This document shows, in pieces, positions 1 through 5,690 of a DNA stretch of 9,715 nt. The DNA comes from Bacteroidales bacterium. GTDB taxonomy: Bacteria > Bacteroidota > Bacteroidia > Bacteroidales > P3. The stretch is taken from positions 1 through 9,715 of the forward strand of contig SFPR01000055.1 of the NCBI GenBank assembly GCA_004551865.1, written 5' to 3'. Below the pieces are notes generated by a model. It did no database searches. It was given only the letters and a program-made list of their open reading frames with translations, and had not been told where the DNA came from. Position numbers and translations under genes: made by a program. Positions within the stretch are counted from its first letter, which is position 1, and every line of letters begins with the position of its first letter.

Positions 1-291
1 GGCTCCGCTATACTTAGCAGTTTGTTCGTGAGGAACAGTTCCTTTCAAAACCGGTACCTTTACCAAGTTCTTCTTAGCATCATCTATTCCTTTGGCTATG
101 GCTGCTGCAACTTCTTTTGCCTTACCCAAACCATATCCTACTACGCCATTTTCGTTTCCTACAACAACGATTGCAGAAAAACTGAATGTTCTTCCTCCCT
201 TGGTTACTTTTGTAACCCTGTTTATGCTTACAAGCCTATCTTTGAATTCTATCTCGCTTGACTTTACTCTTTTTACATTCAATTCAGCCAT
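1..291 (-). CDS. rpsE: 30S ribosomal protein S5 (uS5), N-terminal 97 residues; 3' end outside window
   Basis: S5 sits on the solvent side of the 30S body near the mRNA entry and contributes to decoding accuracy. The frame is open from an ATG at 291 to the window edge and encodes 97 residues of a protein usually about 165–175 long. The S5 RNA-binding-like domain is visible: INRVTKVTKGGRTFSFSA at residues 23–40, then VVVGNENGVVGYGLGKAKEV at about 42–61. The edge falls at about the junction with the C-terminal domain. The start is three bases after the rplR stop (TAA GGT ATG), in the same frame. An AAGG overlapping that stop is too close to the ATG to be a good ribosome-binding site. Position after L18 is the classical spc order. 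Identification is firm; the missing part cannot be assessed. Confidence 0.97.
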   Translation of the reverse strand, partial: MAELNVKRVKSSEIEFKDRLVSINRVTKVTKGGRTFSFSAIVVVGNENGVVGYGLGKAKEVAAAIAKGIDDAKKNLVKVPVLKGTVPHEQTAKYSGA

Positions 292-294
292 ACC

Positions 295-648
295 TTAGAA
301 TTTTAAGCCATTTTCTCTGGCAGATTCTGCTAATGATTTTACTCTTCCGTGATACAAATAACCATTTCTGTCAAACACAACGGCATCTATGCCTATTGTT
401 TTTGCTCTTTCTGCAATATTTTTACCTACAACTGCAGCCATATCTGTCTTTGTACCATTTCTTTCAAAACTTTTCTCCATCGTAGATGCAGAAGCCAACG
501 TAACTCCATTTACGTCATCTATCAACTGAGCATAAATTTCTTTGTTGCTCCTAAACACTGTCAAACGAGGTCTGTTACTTGTTCCGCTGATTTTTTTGCG
601 GATCCTCATCTTTAACTTTAATCTTCTTACTTCTTTCTTAGTTGCCAT
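295..648 (-). CDS. rplR: 50S ribosomal protein L18 (uL18)
   Basis: L18 binds 5S rRNA and with L5 forms the 5S RNP of the central protuberance. The 117-residue product has the usual very basic N-terminus, then the core motif RPRLTVFRSNKEIYAQ at residues 26–41 and the C-terminal FDRNGYLYHGRVKSLAESAR at about 92–111. The length matches bacterial L18. The frame stays open upstream to an ATG at 810, but that would add 54 residues overlapping the 3' end of rplF and unlike any L18, so the start at 648 (MATKKEVRR) was chosen. It lies 28 nt after rplF. GAGG abuts the ATG directly and is too close to act as a normal Shine-Dalgarno. Stop TAA. Confidence 0.97.
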   Translation of the reverse strand: MATKKEVRRLKLKMRIRKKISGTSNRPRLTVFRSNKEIYAQLIDDVNGVTLASASTMEKSFERNGTKTDMAAVVGKNIAERAKTIGIDAVVFDRNGYLYHGRVKSLAESARENGLKF

Positions 649-676
649 CCTCGTACGGATTTTAATTCTCAAAAAA

Positions 677-1231
677 TTACTTAGCAGCCGCCTTACCTGC
701 TTTCTTACGGATAACTTCTCCTTGGAATCTGATTCCCTTACCTTTGTATGGTTCAGGCTTACGCAAAGAACGAATCTTCGCAGCGACTTGTCCCAACAAC
801 TGTTTATCAATACTTGTCATTATGATAAGAGGATCTTTTCCTTTCTCTGTTACTGTCTCACACTTTATCTCCTTTGGCAGTTCAAAGAAAATATTATGAG
901 AGTAACCCAACGACAACTCCAAGATTTGACCTTGAACCTGAGCCTTGTAACCAACGCCCACAACGGCTTGAATTGTCTTAAATCCCTCGGATACTCCGTG
1001 AACCATGTTTGCAATCAAAGCCCTGTACAAACCATGAAGAGCCTTGTGTTGTTTTTGGTCGGTAGCTCTTGTGAGTACTATATGCTCGTCTTGAACTGCC
1101 ACACTGATTGCAGGATTTACTTTCTGTGTTAAGGTTCCAAGTTTTCCCTTAACTGTAACTACATTATCTCCATCTACCACTACTTCCACTCCCTTGGGTA
1201 GGCTTATCGGTAATTTTCCTATTCTTGACAT
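677..1231 (-). CDS. rplF: 50S ribosomal protein L6 (uL6)
   Basis: L6 binds 23S rRNA near the sarcin-ricin loop and the factor-binding site, next to where EF-G docks. The 184-residue protein has the family start MSRIGKLPI and a duplicated alpha/beta fold. The second half carries GVGYKA at about 92–97 and the signature PEPYKGKGIR at 159–168, ending in a lysine/alanine-rich tail. Length is typical (about 175–185). It starts 19 nt after rpsH. Unusually for this cluster, a full AAGGAGG lies 7 nt before the ATG (see separate entry), so the start is unambiguous and initiation may differ from its neighbours. Stop TAA. Confidence 0.98.
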   Translation of the reverse strand: MSRIGKLPISLPKGVEVVVDGDNVVTVKGKLGTLTQKVNPAISVAVQDEHIVLTRATDQKQHKALHGLYRALIANMVHGVSEGFKTIQAVVGVGYKAQVQGQILELSLGYSHNIFFELPKEIKCETVTEKGKDPLIIMTSIDKQLLGQVAAKIRSLRKPEPYKGKGIRFQGEVIRKKAGKAAAK

Positions 1232-1238
1232 CTGTCTT

Positions 1239-1245
1239 CCTCCTT
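1239..1245 (-). promoter_or_regulatory. Strong Shine-Dalgarno sequence of rplF
   Basis: On the coding strand AAGGAGG is followed by seven bases (AAGACAG) and the rplF ATG at 1231. This is a full match to the anti-Shine-Dalgarno end of 16S rRNA at near-ideal spacing, within the 19-nt rpsH–rplF gap. Most other genes here have no comparable motif. Confidence 0.75.
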
Positions 1246-1250
1246 AAATT

Positions 1251-1649
1251 TTAGCTAATGTAACAAATTACCTCTCCTCCAATATTCAAAGCTCTTGCTT
1301 CTTTGTCTGTCATCAAACCTTTCGATGTTGAAATTATAGCAATACCCAAACCATTCAAAACTCTTGGCATATCTTCAACTCCGACATACTTTCTCAAACC
1401 GGGAGTACTCACACGCTTGATGTTGGTCATCGCAGGTTCTTTAGTCAATGGATGATACTTCAAAGCTATCTTTATTGTACTAGGGAAAGTTTCATCTTCG
1501 AACTTATAATTCAAAATATAACCCTTGTCAAACAATATCTTGGTTATTTCTTTCTTGATTTTGGAAGCAGGTATCTCTACTACCTTATGTCTTGCCAATG
1601 AGGCATTCCTGATTCGCGTTAGATAATCTGCTATTGGATCTGTAACCAT
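1251..1649 (-). CDS. rpsH: 30S ribosomal protein S8 (uS8)
   Basis: S8 is a primary binder of 16S rRNA helix 21 in the platform. In E. coli it also represses the spc operon by binding its mRNA near the L5 start. The 132-residue sequence begins MVTDPIADYLTRIRNA and contains the conserved RNA-contacting STSKGLMT at residues 107–114, ending in the family-typical GGEVICYIS. Length is normal. It lies 35 nt after rpsN, one of the longer gaps, with an AT-rich leader and no Shine-Dalgarno. Whether S8 autoregulates here cannot be told from the sequence. Stop TAA. Confidence 0.98.
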   Translation of the reverse strand: MVTDPIADYLTRIRNASLARHKVVEIPASKIKKEITKILFDKGYILNYKFEDETFPSTIKIALKYHPLTKEPAMTNIKRVSTPGLRKYVGVEDMPRVLNGLGIAIISTSKGLMTDKEARALNIGGEVICYIS

Positions 1650-1684
1650 TTTAATATTCTGTTTTAATTGTAACTGACTTTATC

Positions 1685-1954
1685 CTACCAACTTGCTTTC
1701 TTAACTCCGGGAATCAATCCTGCCAAAGCCATTTCTCTGAAATTGATTCTGGAAATTCCAAATTGACGCATATATCCCTTTGGTCTTCCTGTTAGTTTAC
1801 ATCTGTTGTGCAATCTTACCGGAGATGCATTACGAGGCAATCTTTGAAGAGCTTCATAATCTCCTGCTTCCAACAAAGTTTTACGCTTTGCAGCATATTT
1901 AGCTACTATTGCCTTTCTCTTACGCTCACGCGCTTTCATTGATTCTTTTGCCAT
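1685..1954 (-). CDS. rpsN: 30S ribosomal protein S14 (uS14), zinc-free long form
   Basis: S14 binds the 3' major domain of 16S rRNA in the 30S head beside S10, S19 and S3. The 89-residue product is the long, cysteine-poor type: only one cysteine (residue 52), so the CxxC…CxxC zinc ribbon of the short 61-residue form is absent. The conserved RCKLTGRPKGY occupies 51–61 and the usual SRINFRE region follows at about 68–74, ending KKASW. The start is an ATG three bases after the rplE stop and in the same frame (TAG GCT ATG), with no Shine-Dalgarno, which suggests translational coupling to rplE. Stop TAG. Confidence 0.98.
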   Translation of the reverse strand: MAKESMKARERKRKAIVAKYAAKRKTLLEAGDYEALQRLPRNASPVRLHNRCKLTGRPKGYMRQFGISRINFREMALAGLIPGVKKASW

Positions 1955-1957
1955 AGC

Positions 1958-2521
1958 CTACAAATTGTTTTGATTCTTAAATGGAAAACCAAACGCCTTC
2001 AACAAAGACATTGCTTCTTTATCTTCTCTTGCTGATGTAACAAAGGTAATGTCCATTCCTTGAATGTTGTTTACCTTGTCAATATCTATTTCAGGGAATA
2101 TGATTTGCTCTGTGATTCCGAAGGAGAAGTTTCCTCTTCCGTCAAAGCCACTATCGTTGATTCCTCTGAAATCCCTTATTCTCGGAATTGAAGCAGAAAG
2201 CAATCTATCCAAAAATTCATACATTCTGTCGCCTCTCAAAGTTACTCTCACTCCGATAGGCATACCTTTTCTCAACTTGAAATTAGAAATATCTTTTCTT
2301 GATCTTGTAGCAACAGCCTTCTGTCCTGCAATCAAAGTCATTTCTTCAATTCCTTTGTCTATGACTTTTTTATCAGCCACAGCCAAACGACCCAAACCTT
2401 GATTCAAAGATATTTTTTCAAGACGAGGAACCTGCATAACTGACTTGTAGTTGTACTCCTTCATCAAAGCAGCAACTATTTCCTCTTTATATTTCTGTTT
2501 TAGTCTCGGTGTGTATCCCAT
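1958..2521 (-). CDS. rplE: 50S ribosomal protein L5 (uL5)
   Basis: L5 binds 5S rRNA together with L18, and its loop contacts P-site tRNA; it forms the B1b bridge with S13. The 187-residue protein contains the conserved LEKISLNQGLG stretch (34–44), IPRIRDFRG at 112–120 and GNFSFGITEQIIFPEI at 130–145. Length is at the upper end of the usual 178–187. The ATG overlaps the rplX stop by one base (TAATG), a classical arrangement for translational coupling. A GGAGG inside the last codons of rplX lies 10 nt upstream. Stop is TAG, one codon ahead of rpsN in the same frame. Confidence 0.98.
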   Translation of the reverse strand: MGYTPRLKQKYKEEIVAALMKEYNYKSVMQVPRLEKISLNQGLGRLAVADKKVIDKGIEEMTLIAGQKAVATRSRKDISNFKLRKGMPIGVRVTLRGDRMYEFLDRLLSASIPRIRDFRGINDSGFDGRGNFSFGITEQIIFPEIDIDKVNNIQGMDITFVTSAREDKEAMSLLKAFGFPFKNQNNL

Positions 2522-2838
2522 TACTTGATTACCTCCCCTGTTTTTTTAGAGTAACGCACTAATTTACTTGTCTTTTCGTCCAATCTTCTTCCAATTCTTG
2601 TTGCATTTCCCTTTGAATCTACAACCATCAAATTAGAAATGTGGATTGGAGCTTCTTTTTCTACTATTCCCCCTTGTGTATTCTTAGGGTTTGGCTTGGT
2701 GTGTTTCTTTATCTTGTTCAAGCCCTCCACGATAGCACGGCTCTTTCCCGGATATACAACAAGTATCTTTCCTGTCTTACCTCTGTCATTTCCGGCAATA
2801 ACCTTCACCGTATCACCTTTTTTTACATGCAATTTCAT
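2521..2838 (-). CDS. rplX: 50S ribosomal protein L24 (uL24)
   Basis: L24 is an assembly-initiating protein that binds the 5' end of 23S rRNA near the tunnel exit. The 105-residue product begins MKLHVKKGDTVKV and carries the KOW motif GDTVKVIAGNDRGKTG at residues 8–23, followed by the family's lysine-rich IKKHTKPNPKNTQGG segment and the IHISN motif. Length matches bacterial L24 (about 100–106). It follows rplN by 21 nt; the leader is purine-rich (GAAGAGAAG) without a real Shine-Dalgarno. The last codons contain GGGGAGGT, which may serve rplE. Stop TAA, sharing its final A with the rplE ATG. Confidence 0.97.
   Translation of the reverse strand: MKLHVKKGDTVKVIAGNDRGKTGKILVVYPGKSRAIVEGLNKIKKHTKPNPKNTQGGIVEKEAPIHISNLMVVDSKGNATRIGRRLDEKTSKLVRYSKKTGEVIK
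2532..2536 (-). promoter_or_regulatory. Possible Shine-Dalgarno of rplE inside rplX
   Basis: GGAGG occurs within GGGGAGGTAATC on the coding strand, 10 nt before the rplE ATG. It lies in the glycine-glutamate-valine codons near the end of rplX, so it may simply be protein-coding constraint. With the TAATG overlap it could still help re-initiation. Confidence 0.4.
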
Positions 2839-2859
2839 CTTCTCTTCGTTTTTGCGTTA

Positions 2860-3228
2860 TTACAATACCTCAGGAGCTAACGAAACAATCTTCATAAACT
2901 GCTTTTCTCTCAACTCCCTTGCAACAGGACCAAAGATACGAGTTCCTCTCATTTCATCATTTGCGTTTAGCAAAACGCAAGCGTTGTCATCAAAACGAAT
3001 GTACGATCCGTCCATTCTTCTGACCTCTTTTTTCGTTCTGACAACTACTGCTTTAGACACAGAGCCTTTCTTCACATTTCCAGAAGGGAGTGCATCTTTA
3101 ATCGCTACTACGATTTTGTCACCTACGGACGCATATCTTCTCTTTGTGCCTCCAAGAACCCTTATGCACAAAGCACTTTTCGCTCCGCTATTATCTGCGA
3201 CAACTAATCTTGTTTCTTGTTGTACCAT
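2860..3228 (-). CDS. rplN: 50S ribosomal protein L14 (uL14)
   Basis: L14 lies on the 50S interface, next to L19, and forms bridges to 16S rRNA; it is also the docking site of the silencing factor RsfS in other bacteria. The 122-residue protein has the family hallmarks VADNSGA at 10–16 and RGTRIFGPVARELR at 94–107, and is the canonical length. Its ATG is one base after the rpsQ stop (TAA A ATG), so ribosomes finishing S17 are well placed to restart. No Shine-Dalgarno is visible. The gene ends with two tandem in-frame stops, TAATAA. Confidence 0.98.
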   Translation of the reverse strand: MVQQETRLVVADNSGAKSALCIRVLGGTKRRYASVGDKIVVAIKDALPSGNVKKGSVSKAVVVRTKKEVRRMDGSYIRFDDNACVLLNANDEMRGTRIFGPVARELREKQFMKIVSLAPEVL

Positions 3229-3229
3229 T

Positions 3230-3484
3230 TTATTTAGCTCTTTCTATTATTTCGACTAATCTCCAACGTTTATTTTTACTCAAAGGTCTTGTCTCCATTA
3301 TACGAACTGTATCACCCATTCCGCACTCATTTTTTTCATCATGAGCCATGAACTTGGTACTTCTTTTCACGAACTTACCATACTTTGGGTGCATAACCTT
3401 TCGTTCAACCATTACGCTGATGGACTTATTCATTTTATTGCTTACGACAATACCTATTCTTTCCTTTCTTAAATTTCTTTCCAT
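3230..3484 (-). CDS. rpsQ: 30S ribosomal protein S17 (uS17)
   Basis: S17 is a primary 16S rRNA binder of the 5' domain, with an OB fold. The 84-residue product begins MERNLRKERIGIVVSNKMNK and shows the conserved first strands GIVVSNKMNKSISVMVER (11–28), the HPKYGKFVKRSTKFMAHDE segment after them, and the GDTVRIMETRPLSKNKRWRL block, all typical of bacterial S17. Length is normal. It starts 17 nt after rpmC with no Shine-Dalgarno and ends one base before rplN. Stop TAA. Confidence 0.98.
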   Translation of the reverse strand: MERNLRKERIGIVVSNKMNKSISVMVERKVMHPKYGKFVKRSTKFMAHDEKNECGMGDTVRIMETRPLSKNKRWRLVEIIERAK

Positions 3485-3501
3485 ACCGCTAAGATTGCTT
3501 A

Positions 3502-3714
3502 TTATTTCTTCGCTGAATTATCTGCACTAGACTGACGTTTGCTTATCTCTGTATAAATTCTCGCAATATCCCTACGCGTCTTTTGTATAAGACTTGGATT
3601 ATCTATCGGAGATACAGCATGGTTGATTTTCATCTTTGTCAGTTGCGTCTTTTCTGCTTCCAATCTTTCTTTCAACTCTTCAATTGAAAGATCTTTCAAT
3701 CCATTATTCTTCAT
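3502..3714 (-). CDS. rpmC: 50S ribosomal protein L29 (uL29)
   Basis: L29 lies at the polypeptide tunnel exit beside L23 and is part of the landing site for trigger factor and signal recognition particle. The 70-residue protein fits the family's two-helix hairpin: LSIEELKERLEAEKTQLTKM (about 9–28), then a loop with a proline, then TRRDIARIYTEISKRQ and a short lysine/serine tail. Small size makes similarity weak, but position between L16 and S17 is diagnostic. It starts 22 nt after rplP without a Shine-Dalgarno and ends in tandem TAATAA stops. Confidence 0.95.
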   Translation of the reverse strand: MKNNGLKDLSIEELKERLEAEKTQLTKMKINHAVSPIDNPSLIQKTRRDIARIYTEISKRQSSADNSAKK

Positions 3715-3736
3715 TTCTCAATATTTTCTATTATGC

Positions 3737-4156
3737 CTACTCAGCGTAATCTCTTCTAACAACAAACTTGGTAACAACCGGCAATTTTTGTGCTGCCAAT
3801 CTCATTGCTTCTTTGGCCACCTCCAATGGAACACCCTCTGCCTCAAAAAGCATGGTGCCTGGCTTAACCTTAGCAACAAAATACTCAGGAGCACCTTTAC
3901 CCTTACCCATACGCACCTCATTAGGTTTTTTGGTGATAGGTTTGTCAGGGAAAATTCTAATCCAAATCTGTCCTTCACGCTTCATATAACGTGTAACAGC
4001 TTGACGAGCTGCCTCTATCTGACGTCCGGTAATGAATGAGGTTTCCAAAGACTTTATACCAAACGCACCAAATGCCAACTCGTGTCCTCTATGAGCAATT
4101 CCTTTAATTCTTCCCTTCTGTTGTTTTCTAAACTTAGTCTTTCTTGGCTGTAACAT
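3737..4156 (-). CDS. rplP: 50S ribosomal protein L16 (uL16)
   Basis: L16 organises the A-site region of the 50S and contacts tRNA and 5S rRNA surroundings. The 139-residue protein begins MLQPRKTKFRKQQKGR and carries the signatures YMKREGQIWIRIFPDKPIT (57–75) and VRMGKGKGAPEYFVA (81–95). Arg82 lies in the same motif as E. coli Arg81, a residue hydroxylated there by RoxA/YcfD; whether this organism does so is unknown. Length is canonical. The start is 28 nt after rpsC; AAAGGA ends only one base before the ATG, too close for a normal Shine-Dalgarno. Stop TAG, followed nearby in the same frame by TAA and TAG. Confidence 0.98.
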   Translation of the reverse strand: MLQPRKTKFRKQQKGRIKGIAHRGHELAFGAFGIKSLETSFITGRQIEAARQAVTRYMKREGQIWIRIFPDKPITKKPNEVRMGKGKGAPEYFVAKVKPGTMLFEAEGVPLEVAKEAMRLAAQKLPVVTKFVVRRDYAE

Positions 4157-4184
4157 ATCCTTTACTTTTGACTATTATTAAAAC

Positions 4185-4913
4185 TTATTTTCTTCTTGCA
4201 GGACGTTGCATGGAACCACTCGGACGTCTCTGTCCCATTCTGCCATCTCGTGAATTTCCACCCACTGTCGAAGGTACCAATTCTCTCTTATTGTAAACCA
4301 TACCTTTGCATATCCATACCTTAACTCCGATACGACCATAAGTAGTATGAGCTTCTGAATGTGCATAATCAATATCGGCTCTCAAAGTGTGAAGAGGGGT
4401 TCTTCCTTCTTTGTAATGTTCGGTTCTCGCCATTTCTGCTCCTCCTATACGACCGGATACAGAGATTTTTACTCCGTCTGCACCTGCTCTCATAGTAGAA
4501 GTTATAGCCATCTTTATAGCTCTTCTGTACGATACACGACCTTCAATTTGTCTTGCAACCGAAGAAGCAACCAAAACAGCATCCAACTCAGGACGTTTTA
4601 CCTCAGATATATTTATCTGAACTTCCTTGTCGGTTAGCTTTTTCAATTCTTCTTTCAACTTTTCAACTTCCTGACCGGCTTTACCGATAATCATACCGGG
4701 CTTTGCTGTATTGATTGTTACCGTAACCAACTTCAAGGTTCTCTCAATGTATATCTTGGAAATCCCTGCTTTTGCCAAACGAACATTCAAATACTTTCTG
4801 ATTTTATCGTCTTCAACCAATTTGGTCTCAAATCTTCTTCCGCCGTACCAGTTAGAATCCCAACCTCTGATGATTCCAAGTCTGTTTCCTATTGGATTCG
4901 TTTTTTGTCCCAT
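4185..4913 (-). CDS. rpsC: 30S ribosomal protein S3 (uS3)
   Basis: S3 lines the mRNA entry channel in the 30S head and with S4 and S5 supports mRNA unwinding. The 242-residue protein begins MGQKTNPIGNRLGI, has a type II KH domain with the GxxG loop GKAG at 77–80, and the conserved C-terminal-domain block GRIGGAEMARTE…REGRTPLHTLRADIDY…AHTTYGRIGVKVWI. Arg130, Arg131 and Lys134 line up with the E. coli helicase residues Arg131, Arg132 and Lys135. The basic tail ends RPARRK. It starts 31 nt after rplV with no Shine-Dalgarno. Stop TAA. Confidence 0.98.
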   Translation of the reverse strand: MGQKTNPIGNRLGIIRGWDSNWYGGRRFETKLVEDDKIRKYLNVRLAKAGISKIYIERTLKLVTVTINTAKPGMIIGKAGQEVEKLKEELKKLTDKEVQINISEVKRPELDAVLVASSVARQIEGRVSYRRAIKMAITSTMRAGADGVKISVSGRIGGAEMARTEHYKEGRTPLHTLRADIDYAHSEAHTTYGRIGVKVWICKGMVYNKRELVPSTVGGNSRDGRMGQRRPSGSMQRPARRK

Positions 4914-4944
4914 CCGATTAACTCTTTTTCTAATTTACAAACTA

Positions 4945-5382
4945 CTACTTTTCTGCATCAGTTGATTGAGCTGCAGACATTTTTTCTTCAACCCTGCTTC
5001 CCAACACGAGAGTTATATGATTAGATCTTTTTCTAATTCTGTAACCTCTTCCCTGTGGTGCTGTACGAAGTCTCTTGAGTTGTCTTCCGCCATCAACGGT
5101 TATTTGTTTAATGTACAAATTGCTATCCTCAATTCTTTTACCTTCGTTTTTTGCTTGCCAGTTGGCAATTGCAGAAAGCAAAAGCTTACGCAATTTCGGA
5201 GCAGACTCTCTACGACTGAACTGCAATATACCGAGTGCTTTCTCAACATCTACCCCTCTTATGGCGTCAGCCATCAAACGCGTTTTTCTTGGAGAAGTTG
5301 GATTGTTCATCAGCTTTGCCACATACTGTGTTTTCTTTGCTTCTTTACGTGCTAACGCACTCTCACGTTTTCTTTTTCCCAT
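4945..5382 (-). CDS. rplV: 50S ribosomal protein L22 (uL22)
   Basis: L22 forms, with L4, the constriction of the nascent-peptide tunnel through a long beta hairpin. The 145-residue product has the core motif SPRKTRLMADAIRG at 30–43 and the hairpin from VDGGRQLKRLRTAPQGRGYR (97–116) into RKRSNHITLVLGS. It is longer than E. coli L22 (110) because of a basic N-terminal extension (about 20 residues) and a hydrophilic acidic tail (VEEKMSAAQSTDAEK). Bacteroidota L22 proteins are generally of this longer type. The ATG is preceded at 7 nt by AAAGGAG, a good Shine-Dalgarno rare in this cluster. The gene ends with tandem TAGTAG stops. Confidence 0.97.
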   Translation of the reverse strand: MGKRKRESALARKEAKKTQYVAKLMNNPTSPRKTRLMADAIRGVDVEKALGILQFSRRESAPKLRKLLLSAIANWQAKNEGKRIEDSNLYIKQITVDGGRQLKRLRTAPQGRGYRIRKRSNHITLVLGSRVEEKMSAAQSTDAEK

Positions 5383-5389
5383 TTCTGCA

Positions 5390-5396
5390 CTCCTTT
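5390..5396 (-). promoter_or_regulatory. Shine-Dalgarno sequence of rplV
   Basis: AAAGGAG on the coding strand directly follows the rpsS stop TAA and is separated from the rplV ATG by seven bases (TGCAGAA). Spacing and match are close to ideal, in contrast to the AT-rich leaders of most neighbours. Confidence 0.7.
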
Positions 5397-5675
5397 TTAT
5401 TTCTTACCTTTATCTTTTTGACCGGCATGGCCTCTGAAAATTCTCGTAGGGGCAAATTCTCCCAATTTGTGGCCTACCATATTTTCTGTGATATAAACAG
5501 GGATATGTTTATTTCCGTTGTGAACAGCAATAGTCAAACCCACGAAATCCGGAGAAATCATAGAAGCTCTCGACCATGTCTTTATGGTATTCTTATTATT
5601 CTGTTCCTGTGCGGCCAAAACTTTTCTCTCTAACTTATAATGAATATAAGGTCCTTTTTTTAATGAACGGCTCAT
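5397..5675 (-). CDS. rpsS: 30S ribosomal protein S19 (uS19)
   Basis: S19 is in the 30S head with S13 and S14, facing the A and P sites and the B1a bridge. The 92-residue protein begins MSRSLKKGPYIHYKL; KKGPY is at 6–10, TWSRAS at 33–38, and the family signature MVGHKLGEFAPTR at 66–78, followed by the RIFRGHAGQK segment and a basic tail. Length fits (about 88–93). It starts 15 nt after rplB; the leader ends ATAGATAG with no Shine-Dalgarno. Stop TAA, immediately followed by the rplV ribosome-binding site. Confidence 0.98.
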   Translation of the reverse strand: MSRSLKKGPYIHYKLERKVLAAQEQNNKNTIKTWSRASMISPDFVGLTIAVHNGNKHIPVYITENMVGHKLGEFAPTRIFRGHAGQKDKGKK

Positions 5676-5690
5676 CTATCTATGATTTAA

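Noticed and set aside
649..676. The palindrome CGTACG and a T run in the rplF–rplR gap as a terminator
   Set aside because: The palindrome is only six bases with no loop, and the T run precedes it rather than following it on the coding strand, so it cannot be an intrinsic terminator.
649..810. A longer L18 starting at the ATG at 810
   Set aside because: The extra 54 residues overlap the rplF C-terminus in another frame and do not resemble L18. The start at 648 gives the family's length and N-terminus.
542..1132. A 196-codon plus-strand open frame opposite rplR and rplF
   Set aside because: Antisense to two conserved genes, leucine/serine/cysteine-rich, with no family resemblance.
2460..2560. 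An E. coli-like S8 repressor-binding hairpin at the rplX/rplE junction
   Set aside because: I could not identify a helix resembling the helix 21 mimic by eye. A structure search would be needed, so no feature is claimed.
2639..3259. A 206-codon plus-strand open frame crossing rplX, rplN and rpsQ
   Set aside because: It spans three intact ribosomal-protein genes in antisense and has a Ser/Phe/Thr-rich, low-complexity composition typical of the reverse complement of lysine- and glutamate-rich genes.
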